64,000 bases of DNA, taken from contig NZ_JBBOZQ010000001.1 in NCBI RefSeq assembly GCF_038008685.1, positions 4,154,001 through 4,218,000 of the forward strand, read 5' to 3'. The DNA is from Lysinibacillus sp. FSL W8-0992. GTDB lineage: Bacteria > Bacillota > Bacilli > Bacillales_A > Planococcaceae. Both the position numbers and the translations under genes were made by a program. The notes below the pieces were generated by a model that saw only the letters and a list, made by a program, of their open reading frames with translations, made no database searches and was not told the DNA's origin. Below are positions 37,331-46,267 of the stretch, piece after piece (position 1 is the stretch's first letter; every line of letters starts with the position of its first letter).

Positions 37331-39222
37331 ATACGGAAATCCACCCCACTATTTTCCTCCTGCTGTTGTACTACAGGGGGTGTTTTTTCTAGTTGGGCTT
37401 TTTCAAATTGTTTAATAAAGACTCCCGAAAGCTGATAATTTTTTTTTGCTAGACCTATTTTTAATGCTTCCTTTAGTGAATCTGCAGGCGGAATAATATT
37501 GGATTGCTCATTAAATACAGTAACTGTTACGACACGATTTTGAACTTGCATATCAATAACGGTTTCCTTCATTGATTCCATCTGTAAATAAAATAATATT
37601 CGCGCATAGTTAGCATCAATTTTTCCATCATCCTTCATACGCCCGTTCCACTGTAGTGTCGCGTCCATTTTCTTACCGAAAAATTCGAGTGGTACTTGCA
37701 TTACAAGCTGGTGTTGATGACCATTTTCTCCTGACACGAGTTGCATACCATTCATACGTGTCATTAACATTTCTGCCGCTTCCTTTAACTGCGGTGTAAC
37801 CTGCGCTTCTTGAAGCAACGTATGGAGCTGAGGCTTTAGTTGATGGGCAATCGTTTGTAAATCAGCTGATTTACTACTAAGGGCTGCCTCATAGCTAATA
37901 CCTAGACTTTTTAATACTGTTTTAAGCGCATGTTCCATTGCCTTACTATCCATTGAATTTCTTACATGTGCATCAGCTTCTGTCAGCATTCGCTGAATCC
38001 CTGGATGTGGTGCTTCAATACTAGTCTTCACAAGATTACGCATTAGCGCTTCATTTTGTGCAGGCAAAGTTGGTTGTTGCTTAAACAACGATAATAAATG
38101 TTCTTTTACAGAAAGCCCATTAGCATCTTGCGTAAATAATCGCTCAGGTGTATTTTGAGCAAAAGCTTTGATTAGTTGCTCCTGCATTTGCTTTGCAAAA
38201 ATCTCTAATGTTTGTTTATTAGTTGGTAATTGATTAAATCTATCAATCATTTGGTTCAGTTGTAGTTTTTGCTCATTCGTCAATAAACTTTGACTTGCTG
38301 TCCAAGACTTTAGCTGGTCAATAAGCTGAGCTTTATTTTCTGGTTTTGTTGCTAAAATAGTTTGGATTACTTGGCCAGCCTGCTGCAGTTGACCTTGTTG
38401 CACAGACTTTGCATCATTTAAAGACGTCCAATTTTGTAAAGTTGCCTGTTGCGGCAAAATGCCTGCTTCCTTTAATAAATTTAAAGCTTGTAAACGTTCA
38501 CTCACAGAAGCAGCATTATTCGTTAAAAGTTGAATAGATTTTGCGAGCACTAATGCCCCCGTTTCTGCTTCGAATGGCTTTGCTATCGCTGTCACTTGTT
38601 GCATTAAATTTTGCTTCATATTTTCTTGCAGTACGGTATCCTTTGCTAATAGCTGTGTAAAGGTATCCATAATAGCCGTCATACCTGATGTTTTCTGCCC
38701 ACTAACAAGCGCTTGGAATACATCTTGAAGCATCGGCATTTTCAGTTCGACCATTTTTTGTAGGGCTTGCAAGGCATCCATCTTTGTCACACCTTCGGGT
38801 AATGCCTTCATCCACATCTCCGCCTGAAGAAGCTGCTCCTTAGAAATCGGTATTTGTGCCTTTATAAAATGCGCTAACACCTGCTGCATTTCCGTCGATT
38901 TTGGCAAGTTCATCGAATCTAGTAGCTGATTTATTTGCTGGCTCGAGGAAACCCCTTGTCCCATTGGCCCTGTAACAACCTTTAACTCTGTTTGCGGACT
39001 TGTACCTGTTACTTGAAAGAAATGTGCATCCCCTGCTTTAAGCGGTACTTCAAGTTTAGCAATGAGTTTTTGATTACCAACCTGAATTTCTGCCGTTTGA
39101 TCTGGATATAGTTGTTTAATCGTGCCATGAAATACTTGTCCTTGCTTTAATGCAAGCGGTTGATTGGCTTGCATTAGAGCAGTTGGTTGTGTTTGTATCG
39201 GATTAAACGATGTAGCTGTCAT
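37327..39222 (-). CDS. large FliK-like protein (YlqG position), function unknown
   Basis: This 631-residue protein occupies the B. subtilis ylqG position between rnhB and ylqH. It is rich in glutamine, alanine, leucine and methionine, has no signal peptide or transmembrane helix, and looks helical. Its C terminus (QLVMQVPLEFFGKKMDATLQ and the TVTVFNEQ strand) resembles the Flg_hook/FliK C-terminal domain that touches FlhB. It overlaps the FlhB-like gene by 4 bp. The pairing of FliK-like and FlhB-like partners suggests a second hook-length or export switch module; this is inference. Confidence 0.7.
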   Translation of the reverse strand: MTATSFNPIQTQPTALMQANQPLALKQGQVFHGTIKQLYPDQTAEIQVGNQKLIAKLEVPLKAGDAHFFQVTGTSPQTELKVVTGPMGQGVSSSQQINQLLDSMNLPKSTEMQQVLAHFIKAQIPISKEQLLQAEMWMKALPEGVTKMDALQALQKMVELKMPMLQDVFQALVSGQKTSGMTAIMDTFTQLLAKDTVLQENMKQNLMQQVTAIAKPFEAETGALVLAKSIQLLTNNAASVSERLQALNLLKEAGILPQQATLQNWTSLNDAKSVQQGQLQQAGQVIQTILATKPENKAQLIDQLKSWTASQSLLTNEQKLQLNQMIDRFNQLPTNKQTLEIFAKQMQEQLIKAFAQNTPERLFTQDANGLSVKEHLLSLFKQQPTLPAQNEALMRNLVKTSIEAPHPGIQRMLTEADAHVRNSMDSKAMEHALKTVLKSLGISYEAALSSKSADLQTIAHQLKPQLHTLLQEAQVTPQLKEAAEMLMTRMNGMQLVSGENGHQHQLVMQVPLEFFGKKMDATLQWNGRMKDDGKIDANYARILFYLQMESMKETVIDMQVQNRVVTVTVFNEQSNIIPPADSLKEALKIGLAKKNYQLSGVFIKQFEKAQLEKTPPVVQQQEENSGVDFRI

Positions 39223-39237
39223 CTAAATACTCCTTTC

Positions 39238-39996
39238 TTACATGGATTTTATAGGTTCAAATGACTTTCGATGATGTATTGTTGGTCCGAATGTTTCAAG
39301 TGCCTCTAAATGTTGTTTCGTACCGTAGCCAGCATGTTGTGCAAAGCCATACATAGGGAAATCTTTATCCAATTGTTCCATATAATCATCCCTAGCAGTT
39401 TTTGCTAAAATAGAAGCCGCTGCAATCGCTAAGCTTTTAGCATCTCCTTTAATAATAGATTCCTGAGGAATAGCGATTGGTAGTGTCATTGCATCAACTA
39501 ATACGAAATTAGGCTTAATAGACAATGATTCCACACTTGTTTTCATCGATTGCTTTGTCGCTTCGTAGATGTTCAATTCATCAATATTTTTTGCTGATTG
39601 AAAATGAATAAAATAACTAATAGCATGCTCTTTCACCAATGATGCAAAAGCGTTACGTTTTTCCTTTGTTAATTGCTTCGAATCATTTAATCCAACAAGA
39701 GCTTCACAGTTTTTTGGCAAAATAACAGCCGCCGTTACAACTGGTCCAGCTAATGGCCCACGTCCAGCTTCATCCACACCTGCAATCAATGCGTCGTTCC
39801 CACCATAGAGATGATCGAAGTCAATTTTTGCTTGATGTTCGTCAATTAGTTGTTGTTTTCTATCTTGGCGTTTTTTCCAACTAAGCCATGCTTTCTGCAC
39901 ACCTGCACGTTCATCGACTGCAACTGCTGTCATCCATTCTTGCCAATCCTCAGCCATTTTTAATGCTGCTGTAATCTCTTTAATCGTTTTCATCAT
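39238..39996 (-). CDS. rnhB: ribonuclease HII
   Basis: RNase HII removes ribonucleotides from DNA and RNA primers. The catalytic signature GVDEAGRGPLAGPVV includes Asp75 and Glu76; later acidic residues appear in VLVDAMTLP and KTARDDYM. An N-terminal extension of about 70 residues before the catalytic core is typical for Bacilli RNase HII. The start could be the ATG at 39996 or the adjacent one at 39993. It follows the rbgA terminator and is followed by the FliK-like gene with a 15-bp gap. Confidence 0.96.
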   Translation of the reverse strand: MMKTIKEITAALKMAEDWQEWMTAVAVDERAGVQKAWLSWKKRQDRKQQLIDEHQAKIDFDHLYGGNDALIAGVDEAGRGPLAGPVVTAAVILPKNCEALVGLNDSKQLTKEKRNAFASLVKEHAISYFIHFQSAKNIDELNIYEATKQSMKTSVESLSIKPNFVLVDAMTLPIAIPQESIIKGDAKSLAIAAASILAKTARDDYMEQLDKDFPMYGFAQHAGYGTKQHLEALETFGPTIHHRKSFEPIKSM

Positions 39997-40055
39997 TTTA
40001 CTCCCTTTTTCTCACTCTATATCATTTATCGGCAACAACTACTATTCCTAAAAGA

Positions 40056-40099
40056 AAAACTGCCATGCTCACGTTTTATTGCGTGAGCATGGCAGTTTT
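40056..40099 (-). terminator. strong bidirectional-looking terminator of lepB-rbgA
   Basis: An 18-bp perfect stem joins AAAACTGCCATGCTCACG (40056-40073) to its complement at 40082-40099, with T-rich tracts on both sides. It ends rbgA transcription and isolates rnhB, which must have its own promoter in the 60 bp that follow or rely on readthrough. Confidence 0.92.
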
Positions 40100-40107
40100 T
40101 TTGCACA

Positions 40108-40983
40108 TTATTGCTGTGTAGCTTCTTTTTCAAGCTGTTCGTCAACAAAGTCAAATGTTAGCTTTCCTAAAAGTAATCCACGAATATCACGAACGATAAG
40201 CTGTGCTACTTGATCATAATCGATTTCTCCACCTGCGCCAAAAACACGACGAAGCTTGCCAATATGGTCAAATGTTTCTACTAAATCCTCATGCATAAGT
40301 TGGAAACCATATCGTTCCTCCATGCGTTTAGGATAATGCGTCGATAAAAATCGCAACCCGTAAACAGCTAGATCTTCCATATTTGTAATGGTGTCTTTAA
40401 TAGCGCCTGTTAATGCCAGCTTATAGCCGACTTCTTGATCTTCAAACTTTGGCCATAAAATCCCTGGTGTATCAAGCAATTCAAGTTCCTTACCGACCTT
40501 GATCCACTGTTGAGCCTTTGTCACACCTGGCATATTGCCTGTTTTCGCAATATTTTTCTTTGCTAATCGATTAATAAGTGTTGATTTCCCAACGTTCGGA
40601 ATACCAACTATCATTGCACGGATTGCTCTTGGCTTCATTCCACGAGACTTCATTCGATCAAATTTTTCTTTTAAAATTTCCTGAGCTGCCTTCGTAACGA
40701 GTTGCAACCCTTTTCCTTCAAGAGAATTGATCGCCACCGCTTTATGACCATGCTTTGCAAAATACTCTACCCATTTGCGTGTTTCATGTTCATCTGCCAT
40801 ATCTGATTTATTTAAAATGAGAAGACGTGGCTTTTGATTAATAACCTCATCGATCATTGGATTTCTAGAAGATAGCGGCAAACGTGCATCAATTAATTCA
40901 AAAATAATATCTACTAGCTTTAATTTTTCCGTTACTTCACGGCGGGCCTTCGCCATATGCCCTGGAAACCATTGTATAGTCAT
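40108..40983 (-). CDS. rbgA: RbgA (YlqF) ribosome biogenesis GTPase
   Basis: RbgA is an essential GTPase for late assembly of the 50S subunit in B. subtilis. It is circularly permuted: the G4 motif NKSD (residues 58-61) precedes G1 GIPNVGKST (about 127-135) and G3 DTPG. The start is the ATG at 40983, with AGGAGG seven bases upstream and the N terminus [17 protein letters not shown]; an upstream ATG at 41028 is rejected. The C terminus forms the ANTAR-like RNA-binding region. It follows lepB and ends in a strong terminator. Confidence 0.96.
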   Translation of the reverse strand: MTIQWFPGHMAKARREVTEKLKLVDIIFELIDARLPLSSRNPMIDEVINQKPRLLILNKSDMADEHETRKWVEYFAKHGHKAVAINSLEGKGLQLVTKAAQEILKEKFDRMKSRGMKPRAIRAMIVGIPNVGKSTLINRLAKKNIAKTGNMPGVTKAQQWIKVGKELELLDTPGILWPKFEDQEVGYKLALTGAIKDTITNMEDLAVYGLRFLSTHYPKRMEERYGFQLMHEDLVETFDHIGKLRRVFGAGGEIDYDQVAQLIVRDIRGLLLGKLTFDFVDEQLEKEATQQ

Positions 40984-41122
40984 TTCTATACCTCCTAAAT
41001 AAGAAAAGCGCATTCGCCCAATTAACACGTACTAAACGTGCAGTGCAAATGCTTTAAAATCGAATAAGAAAACTTATGCTCTTAGACGTTAAGAAAGGGA
41101 GGGTTCGCCTCCCTTTCAAACA

Positions 41123-41689
41123 TTACTTCACAATTTTAATATCGCTATACGGCCAGAAAATAAGGCTCGTATTACCTATGATTTCTTTTTGATCGACAAT
41201 TCCAATATGACGGCTATCCTTACTATAACGACGATTATCCCCCATGACAAAAACATAGCCCTCTGGAATTACATCATTCAGTGATACATCAATGTCATTT
41301 AACGTAAAATCTTCCGTTAATGTACCCTCTGTAATTTTAGCTTTGTAGGCATCTAAATAAGGCTCGTCTATCGGTTCACCGTTAATGTATAGCTGATCGT
41401 CTTTATATTCTAACGTTTCACCTGGTAACCCAATTACACGTTTAATGTAGTTTTTTTGTTCTGGTGCATGGAACACAACAATATCAAAGCGCTTTGGTTC
41501 GCCAATTTTATAACCGATTTTATTCACAATCATTCGGTCGCCATCTTCAAGGGTTGGCATCATGGACTCACCATCAACTGCAATTGGTGTAAATAAAAAA
41601 TAACGAATAACTGCTGCAATCGCAAATGCAATTAAAAGCGCCTTTGTCCATTCCCATAATTCATTCTTTTCTTTCACTTGTTTTTCCAT
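41123..41689 (-). CDS. lepB: type I signal peptidase
   Basis: This membrane enzyme (SipS type) cleaves signal peptides of secreted proteins. The 188-residue protein has an N-terminal transmembrane anchor (about residues 15-35), the catalytic serine Ser42 in GESMMPTL, the catalytic lysine Lys83 in NYIKRVIGLPGE, and the C-terminal motif MGDNRRYSKDSRHIG. Placement between rplS and rbgA is not found in B. subtilis 168 but is seen in other Bacilli. It may be one of several paralogues in the genome. Confidence 0.95.
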   Translation of the reverse strand: MEKQVKEKNELWEWTKALLIAFAIAAVIRYFLFTPIAVDGESMMPTLEDGDRMIVNKIGYKIGEPKRFDIVVFHAPEQKNYIKRVIGLPGETLEYKDDQLYINGEPIDEPYLDAYKAKITEGTLTEDFTLNDIDVSLNDVIPEGYVFVMGDNRRYSKDSRHIGIVDQKEIIGNTSLIFWPYSDIKIVK

Positions 41690-41763
41690 TATGAATTGCC
41701 CCCTTGTCTATCCTCATCCTCATTTTAGATGATTATTATTTAAGATGACAAGCAAAAAGAAAA

Positions 41764-41784
41764 GGAGCTTGCAATACAAGCCCC
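41764..41784 (-). terminator. Rho-independent terminator of rplS
   Basis: On the minus strand GGGGCTTG (41777-41784) pairs with CAAGCTCC (41764-41771), including one G-U pair, and is followed by TTTTCTTTTT. It lies 17 bp after the rplS stop. Confidence 0.8.
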
Positions 41785-41801
41785 TCACTTTTAAGTCATA
41801 A

Positions 41802-42146
41802 TTATCGAATTTCTTTAATACGAGCAGCTTTACCACGTAGGTTACGTAGGTAGTAAAGTTTAGCACGACGTACTTTACCACGACGTACAACTTCTAAGTT
41901 AGCGATTTTGGGTGTGTGTACAGGGAATGTACGCTCAACACCTACACCGTAAGAAATTTTACGAACTGTGAAAGTTTCGCTAATACCGCCACCACGACGT
42001 TTGATAACTACACCTTCGTATACTTGGACACGTTCACGTGTACCCTCTACTACTTTCACGTGTACCTTAACAGTATCACCAGGACGGAAAGCAGGTAGAT
42101 CAGTACGAAGCTGAGCTTTAGTAATTTCTGTAATAATGTTTGACAT
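41802..42146 (-). CDS. rplS: 50S ribosomal protein L19
   Basis: L19 is located at the 30S-50S interface. The 114-residue sequence shows the conserved [20 protein letters not shown] and the C-terminal [18 protein letters not shown] strong ribosome-binding site (AAGGAG) precedes the ATG. It lies downstream of trmD with a 126-bp gap that holds a candidate autoregulatory leader. Confidence 0.98.
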   Translation of the reverse strand: MSNIITEITKAQLRTDLPAFRPGDTVKVHVKVVEGTRERVQVYEGVVIKRRGGGISETFTVRKISYGVGVERTFPVHTPKIANLEVVRRGKVRRAKLYYLRNLRGKAARIKEIR

Positions 42147-42149
42147 TGT

Positions 42150-42240
42150 TTTCTCTCCTTAGACAGATGCTCTTGCACGCAATCTATGCCACAGCGGAAC
42201 ACCGTAATTCAGCACTTCACATAGAAGTACAGAATAGATG
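42150..42240 (-). promoter_or_regulatory. candidate L19 leader RNA upstream of rplS
   Basis: The leader between trmD and rplS folds with a closing stem ATCTAT/ATAGAT (42182-42187 and 42234-42239), an internal CTTC/GAAG hairpin and the block GGTGTTCCGC, followed by GCGTGCAAGAGCATC before the ribosome-binding site. This resembles the L19 leader known in Bacillales as far as I remember it. A covariance-model search would settle the identity. Confidence 0.5.
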
Positions 42241-42272
42241 TTATCACATATACTGCATGCAAGCAAGTATCT

Positions 42273-43004
42273 TTATAGTTCTTTTTTAAGTTTTTCTAAA
42301 TACAATTTTTGCTTGTCTGTTAATGGATAATGCTCGAGTAGATCTGGGCGACGCTCGAATGTTCTTTTTAACGATTGTTCTTCGCGCCATTGCTCGATTT
42401 TCGCATGATTGCCCGATAATAATACTTCAGGTACTTGCATGCCTCGAAATTCAGCAGGTCGCGTATAATGCGGGTGTTCTAGCAGACCCGTTGAAAAGGA
42501 ATCTTGAATATGGGAATCCTCTTGTCCTAAAACACCAGGTAAAAGCCGTACTACACTATCAATAACCGTCATTGCGCCTAACTCTCCACCTGTTAACACA
42601 AAATCTCCAATTGAAATTTCGTCGGTTACTAGGTGTTGACGAATGCGTTCATCATAGCCTTCATAGTGTCCACATAAAAACACTAATTCGCTTTCTTGCG
42701 CTAGCTCCTCAGCTTTTTTTTGGGTGAATCGTTCACCTTGCGGACACATTAAAATGATGCGTGGCTTTCTACCTGCTGTAATTGCCTCTACAGCGCTAAA
42801 CATCGGTTCCGGCTTCAATACCATCCCTGCACCGCCACCATAAGGATAATCATCTACTTGATTATGCTTGTTGCCTGAAAATGCACGAATATCGGAAACT
42901 TCTAGCTTTACAGCACCTTTTTCCTGCGCTTTTTTTAGTATCGATGCTCCAAACACGCCAGAGAACATATCAGGAAACAGGCTTAACACATGAATATTCA
43001 TCAT
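42273..43004 (-). CDS. trmD: tRNA (guanine-37-N1)-methyltransferase
   Basis: TrmD methylates G37 next to the anticodon and prevents +1 frameshifting. The SPOUT knot motif is visible in [19 protein letters not shown], and the N terminus [18 protein letters not shown] is typical. The 243-residue length is standard. Its start overlaps the rimM stop by 4 bp, with GGAAGG upstream. It forms the conserved rimM-trmD-rplS set. Confidence 0.97.
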   Translation of the reverse strand: MMNIHVLSLFPDMFSGVFGASILKKAQEKGAVKLEVSDIRAFSGNKHNQVDDYPYGGGAGMVLKPEPMFSAVEAITAGRKPRIILMCPQGERFTQKKAEELAQESELVFLCGHYEGYDERIRQHLVTDEISIGDFVLTGGELGAMTVIDSVVRLLPGVLGQEDSHIQDSFSTGLLEHPHYTRPAEFRGMQVPEVLLSGNHAKIEQWREEQSLKRTFERRPDLLEHYPLTDKQKLYLEKLKKEL

Positions 43005-43516
43005 AGCAAGCCTTCCATCACATAAATGACAATTTTCTTTTCTTCCACATCAATATTTTTTACGATGTCTTCAATATATGGAATGTAGTGTTCTTTTTTT
43101 GCACCTTTCACTACCCATACATCATTGGCACCTGTTTGCAGAATATCTTTCACTTCACCAATTGTTTCGCCTTCTTCAGATACAACTGTACAGCCAATAA
43201 TGTCATGGAAGAAAAATTCATTTTCTTGTAATAAATCATCGGTCATTTGATCTTTCGTGATTTTCAGCATTCCTTCTTTGAACGGTTCGACAAAGTTGAT
43301 ATTATCCATGCCTTCAAATGTTAATAAAATAAAGTTTTTATGGCGGCGTACCGATTGAATTGTTACCCACGTTGGCTTTTTATCGTCTTTTTTAAACGCT
43401 GCAATCTTATTTCCCACCGCAAAGCGTTCTTCTTCAAAATCTGTAGTCGATAATATACGTACTTCACCACGGATACCGTGCGTGTTGACAATACGACCTA
43501 CATTAAACCATTCCAT
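43001..43516 (-). CDS. rimM: RimM 16S rRNA processing protein
   Basis: RimM assists maturation of the 30S head. The start is the ATG at 43516 (171 residues) with GAGGTG six bases upstream and the family N terminus [20 protein letters not shown]; a longer frame to 43576 would run through the upstream terminator and is rejected. It has an N-terminal RimM barrel and a C-terminal PRC barrel with [17 protein letters not shown] and DVWVVKG. It overlaps trmD. A terminator-like structure lies about 40 bp upstream. Confidence 0.96.
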   Translation of the reverse strand: MEWFNVGRIVNTHGIRGEVRILSTTDFEEERFAVGNKIAAFKKDDKKPTWVTIQSVRRHKNFILLTFEGMDNINFVEPFKEGMLKITKDQMTDDLLQENEFFFHDIIGCTVVSEEGETIGEVKDILQTGANDVWVVKGAKKEHYIPYIEDIVKNIDVEEKKIVIYVMEGLL

Positions 43517-43554
43517 CCATTTCACCTCTATAACGTTATATATCCGTACTATAT

Positions 43555-43585
43555 AAAAAAAGGAAGGAACCAGCAAGCTCCCCCC
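43555..43585 (-). terminator. terminator/attenuator in the rimM leader
   Basis: On the minus strand GGGGGGA (43579-43585) pairs with TTCCTTCC (43562-43569) and is followed by seven T residues (43555-43561). It lies about 40 bp upstream of rimM. It either ends rpsP-khpA transcription, with rimM started by the overlapping TTGCTG/TATAGT hexamers, or acts as an attenuator. Confidence 0.6.
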
Positions 43586-43626
43586 TCTTCTATCCAGATT
43601 TTACGCTACACATTTACTGTCCCGTT

Positions 43627-43665
43627 GAATTCTAGCAACGTATGTAAGCATACTTGTTAGAATTC
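43627..43665 (-). other. long hairpin between khpA and rimM
   Basis: GAATTCTA (43627-43634) pairs with TAGAATTC (43658-43665), and the pairing continues through CAA/TTG and GTATG/CATAC to a 4-base loop. No T run follows. It lies upstream of the terminator-like hairpin, in the place where B. subtilis carries ylqD. Confidence 0.5.
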
Positions 43666-43745
43666 TTCAGTGCAAAATGGCCACATGTTGCATAGTTGCT
43701 ACATTGTTACCTTCTCGCGTGTAAACGAGCGTGAAAATCTTTTTA

Positions 43746-43979
43746 TCAATCCAATATATCGACGTAAGTCTTTTTTTGATGGTGACTACCTGCCGCTGAA
43801 TAAACAATTGTACGAATCGCTTTCGCTACTCGCCCTTGTTTGCCTATGACTTTCCCTCGATCCTCTGGATGAACAAAAAGTTTATAAACAATTCGATTTG
43901 CATTTTCGTCCGTCTCAATACGAACTTCTTCTGGATAATCGACTAACGGTAAAACGATTGCTTCAATCAGCTGCTTCAA
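43746..43979 (-). CDS. khpA: KhpA KH-domain RNA-binding protein
   Basis: KhpA (YlqC) is a small KH protein that forms a heterodimer with KhpB and influences cell elongation in streptococci. The 77 residues contain a single KH domain with the GxxG loop in GKVIGKQGRVAKAIRT. The start appears to be TTG at 43979 with GGGGAG six bases upstream. It lies 15 bp after rpsP. The usual B. subtilis neighbour ylqD is not present downstream. Confidence 0.93.
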   Translation of the reverse strand: MKQLIEAIVLPLVDYPEEVRIETDENANRIVYKLFVHPEDRGKVIGKQGRVAKAIRTIVYSAAGSHHQKKTYVDILD

Positions 43980-43994
43980 AGACGTCTCCCCCGA

Positions 43995-44267
43995 TTATTT
44001 ACTGAATTTTTGGTTATGGAATTTTTCCATGATACCTTGTTCTGAGAACAAGTTACGTACTGTATCTGATGGTTTTGCACCGTCAGCTAACCATTTAAGA
44101 GCTTTCTCTTCATCAATGTTTACAGTAGCTGGTTGAGTTAGTGGGTTGTAAGTACCAACTGTTTCGATTGAACGACCGTCACGTGGTGAACGAGCGTCTG
44201 CAACTACGATACGATAGAAAGGAGATTTTTTAGCTCCCATACGTTTTAAGCGAATTTTAACTGCCAT
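43995..44267 (-). CDS. rpsP: 30S ribosomal protein S16
   Basis: S16 is needed for 30S assembly. The 90-residue sequence starts [20 protein letters not shown] and has [12 protein letters not shown], both diagnostic. GGAGG precedes the ATG. It has its own promoter about 40 bp upstream and is followed closely by khpA. Confidence 0.98.
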   Translation of the reverse strand: MAVKIRLKRMGAKKSPFYRIVVADARSPRDGRSIETVGTYNPLTQPATVNIDEEKALKWLADGAKPSDTVRNLFSEQGIMEKFHNQKFSK

Positions 44268-44305
44268 TTTAATAGCACCTCCGAATAAGTTTCACACAAG
44301 ATAGT

Positions 44306-44334
44306 ATATTATCAATGTTTATGTTGTTTGTAAA
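44306..44334 (-). promoter_or_regulatory. SigA promoter of rpsP
   Basis: TTTACA (44329-44334) and TAATAT (44306-44311) are separated by 17 bp on the minus strand, about 40 bp before the rpsP start. The -35 matches at five of six positions and the -10 at four of six. Confidence 0.5.
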
Positions 44335-44361
44335 GTGTTTTTTCTTAACACCTATAAAATA

Positions 44362-45720
44362 TTATTTAAACAATGAATCAAAGCCAGGTAATTTCATCTT
44401 TTTCTTGCCTTTACCAGTAGCCATACCTGTCATTTGTTTCATCATTTTTTTCATTTCGTCAAATTGTTTTAACAAACGATTTACCTCTTGAATAGACGTA
44501 CCTGAACCTTTTGCAATGCGTTTTTTACGGTTGCCGTTAATAATTTCAGGATTTGTCTTTTCAGCCTTTGTCATAGAGTAAATAATGGCTTCTACGCGGC
44601 CCATTTGCTTATCGTCTACTTTGACATTATCTAACCCTTTAATTTTGCCTGCGCCTGGTAGCATTTTTAATATTTCATCGAGCGGGCCCATTTTCTTCAC
44701 TTGTTGTAATTGCTCAACAAAATCATCGAGTGTAAAGCTTTGCGTTTTGAACTTTTCTTCTAGTTCTTTCGCTTTTGCTTCATCGACGTTTGCCTGTGCC
44801 TTCTCAATTAGTGATAAAACGTCACCCATACCTAAAATACGAGATGCCATACGCTCTGGATGGAACGGTTCAAGAGCGTCCATTTTTTCACCCATACCGA
44901 CAAATTTAATCGGTTTCTGTGTTACAGAACGGATTGATAATGCCGCACCACCACGTGTATCCCCATCGAGCTTAGTTAATACAACACCTGTAATGCCGAC
45001 AGCCTCATTAAAGCTGTCCGCAACGTTTACGGCGTCCTGACCTGTCATAGCATCTACTACTAGGAATACTTCATCCGGCTCTTTAAGCGCACGAATATCC
45101 TTTAATTCTTGCATTAAATCCTCATCGATATGCAAGCGACCCGCAGTATCAATAATGACTACATCATGATGCTCTTCTTTTGCTAGTTCAATTGCCTGGC
45201 GCGCGATTTCAACTGGTGATACGTCTGTGCCTAAAGCAAAAACAGGTAAAGATAATTGCTTTCCTAATGTTTGTAATTGTTGAACCGCAGCAGGTCGATA
45301 AACGTCAGCAGCAACTAATAATGGTTTACGATTATATTTTTTACGTAAAACATTTGCTAATTTCCCAGAAGTTGTTGTTTTACCAGCACCTTGCAAACCG
45401 ACCATCATAATGACAGTAGGTGGCTTCGTATTAAATTTAATCGGGCTTTGTTCGCCGCCCATCAGCTCCGTTAATTCGTCTTGAACGATTTTAATTACTT
45501 GTTGACCTGGTGTTAAGCTTTGCATAACGTCTACGCCAACAGCACGTTCACTTACCTTTTTAACGAATTCTTTGACTACTTTTAAGTTAACATCCGCCTC
45601 GATTAAAGCAAATCGGACTTCACGCATCATTTCTTTTACGTCTTGTTCCGATACTTTCCCTTTACCTTTAATCTTTTGGATCGTTCCTTGGAGTCGTTCC
45701 GCTAATCCTTCAAAAGCCAC
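44362..45720 (-). CDS. ffh: Ffh signal recognition particle protein
   Basis: Ffh binds signal sequences on nascent membrane and secreted proteins and docks with FtsY. The 452-residue protein has an N domain, a GTPase domain with GLQGAGKTTT at about residues 108-117, DTAGRL and TKLDGDTRGG, and a methionine-rich M domain (FDEMKKMMKQMTGMATGKGK near the C terminus). The start is GTG at 45720 with AGGAGG upstream. It is 12 bp after ylxM, which is always its partner in Bacilli. Confidence 0.98.
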   Translation of the reverse strand: MAFEGLAERLQGTIQKIKGKGKVSEQDVKEMMREVRFALIEADVNLKVVKEFVKKVSERAVGVDVMQSLTPGQQVIKIVQDELTELMGGEQSPIKFNTKPPTVIMMVGLQGAGKTTTSGKLANVLRKKYNRKPLLVAADVYRPAAVQQLQTLGKQLSLPVFALGTDVSPVEIARQAIELAKEEHHDVVIIDTAGRLHIDEDLMQELKDIRALKEPDEVFLVVDAMTGQDAVNVADSFNEAVGITGVVLTKLDGDTRGGAALSIRSVTQKPIKFVGMGEKMDALEPFHPERMASRILGMGDVLSLIEKAQANVDEAKAKELEEKFKTQSFTLDDFVEQLQQVKKMGPLDEILKMLPGAGKIKGLDNVKVDDKQMGRVEAIIYSMTKAEKTNPEIINGNRKKRIAKGSGTSIQEVNRLLKQFDEMKKMMKQMTGMATGKGKKKMKLPGFDSLFK

Positions 45721-45732
45721 TGCTTTCGCCTC

Positions 45733-46068
45733 CTAATCCCATTCTTTCAACTGCTCAATAAGCGCCAATTGCTCCTCAACCGGCATACTTTTTTCCGTAA
45801 TCCCAGCTGTAAGTCGCGCAAGCATTTGCGTGCGTTGTTGAAATTTTTCCAGTAAACATAGTTTTTCTTCATATTCTTCAAGCATCGCTTCAGTTCGACG
45901 AATATTATCATAAACAGCTTGACGTGAAATCCCATACGATTCAGCGATTTCTCCAAGTGAGTTATCGTCTAAATAATAGAGTTCCATATAACTTCTTTGC
46001 TTATCTGTTAATAATGCTTGATAAAAGTCGAAGAGAAAGTTCATGCGTGTTGTTTTTTCAAGTAGCAT
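45733..46068 (-). CDS. ylxM: YlxM putative HTH protein linked to SRP
   Basis: YlxM is a small helix-turn-helix protein encoded with ffh; it binds SRP RNA and may modulate SRP activity. From the ATG at 46068 (111 residues; GGGAG upstream) it starts [20 protein letters not shown] and has a sigma-70 region 4-like [23 protein letters not shown], at about residues 38-57. An upstream in-frame start at 46104 would overlap the promoter and is rejected. It lies 12 bp before ffh. Confidence 0.93.
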   Translation of the reverse strand: MLLEKTTRMNFLFDFYQALLTDKQRSYMELYYLDDNSLGEIAESYGISRQAVYDNIRRTEAMLEEYEEKLCLLEKFQQRTQMLARLTAGITEKSMPVEEQLALIEQLKEWD

Positions 46069-46099
46069 CGAGTTTCTCCCCCCGTTGTTTGTCATTTGT

Positions 46100-46129
46100 A
46101 TCATAACGAAAAGCGCCCGTCTGTGTCAA
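46100..46129 (-). promoter_or_regulatory. SigA promoter of ylxM-ffh
   Basis: A perfect TTGACA (46124-46129) is separated by 18 bp from TATGAT (46100-46105, five of six) on the minus strand. The predicted start lies about 25 bp upstream of ylxM. This is one of the best promoter matches in the window. Confidence 0.7.
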
Positions 46130-46267
46130 GGTAATCTCCTTGTCTAAAAGCCTTCTATTAGCTGATTTAAGTAATCTTCCATCATTAGCTAGTATTTCTC
46201 TTTTAAACAACACATTTCACCTTTTTACAGTCGAGCGCCCATTCTATCCACTACAAAATAGCTATCG

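Noticed and set aside
40026..40033. GCCGATAA, a SigD-like -10 (7/8) upstream of rnhB
   Set aside because: The expected TAAA element 15 bp upstream reads TTTA, so only half of a SigD promoter is present.
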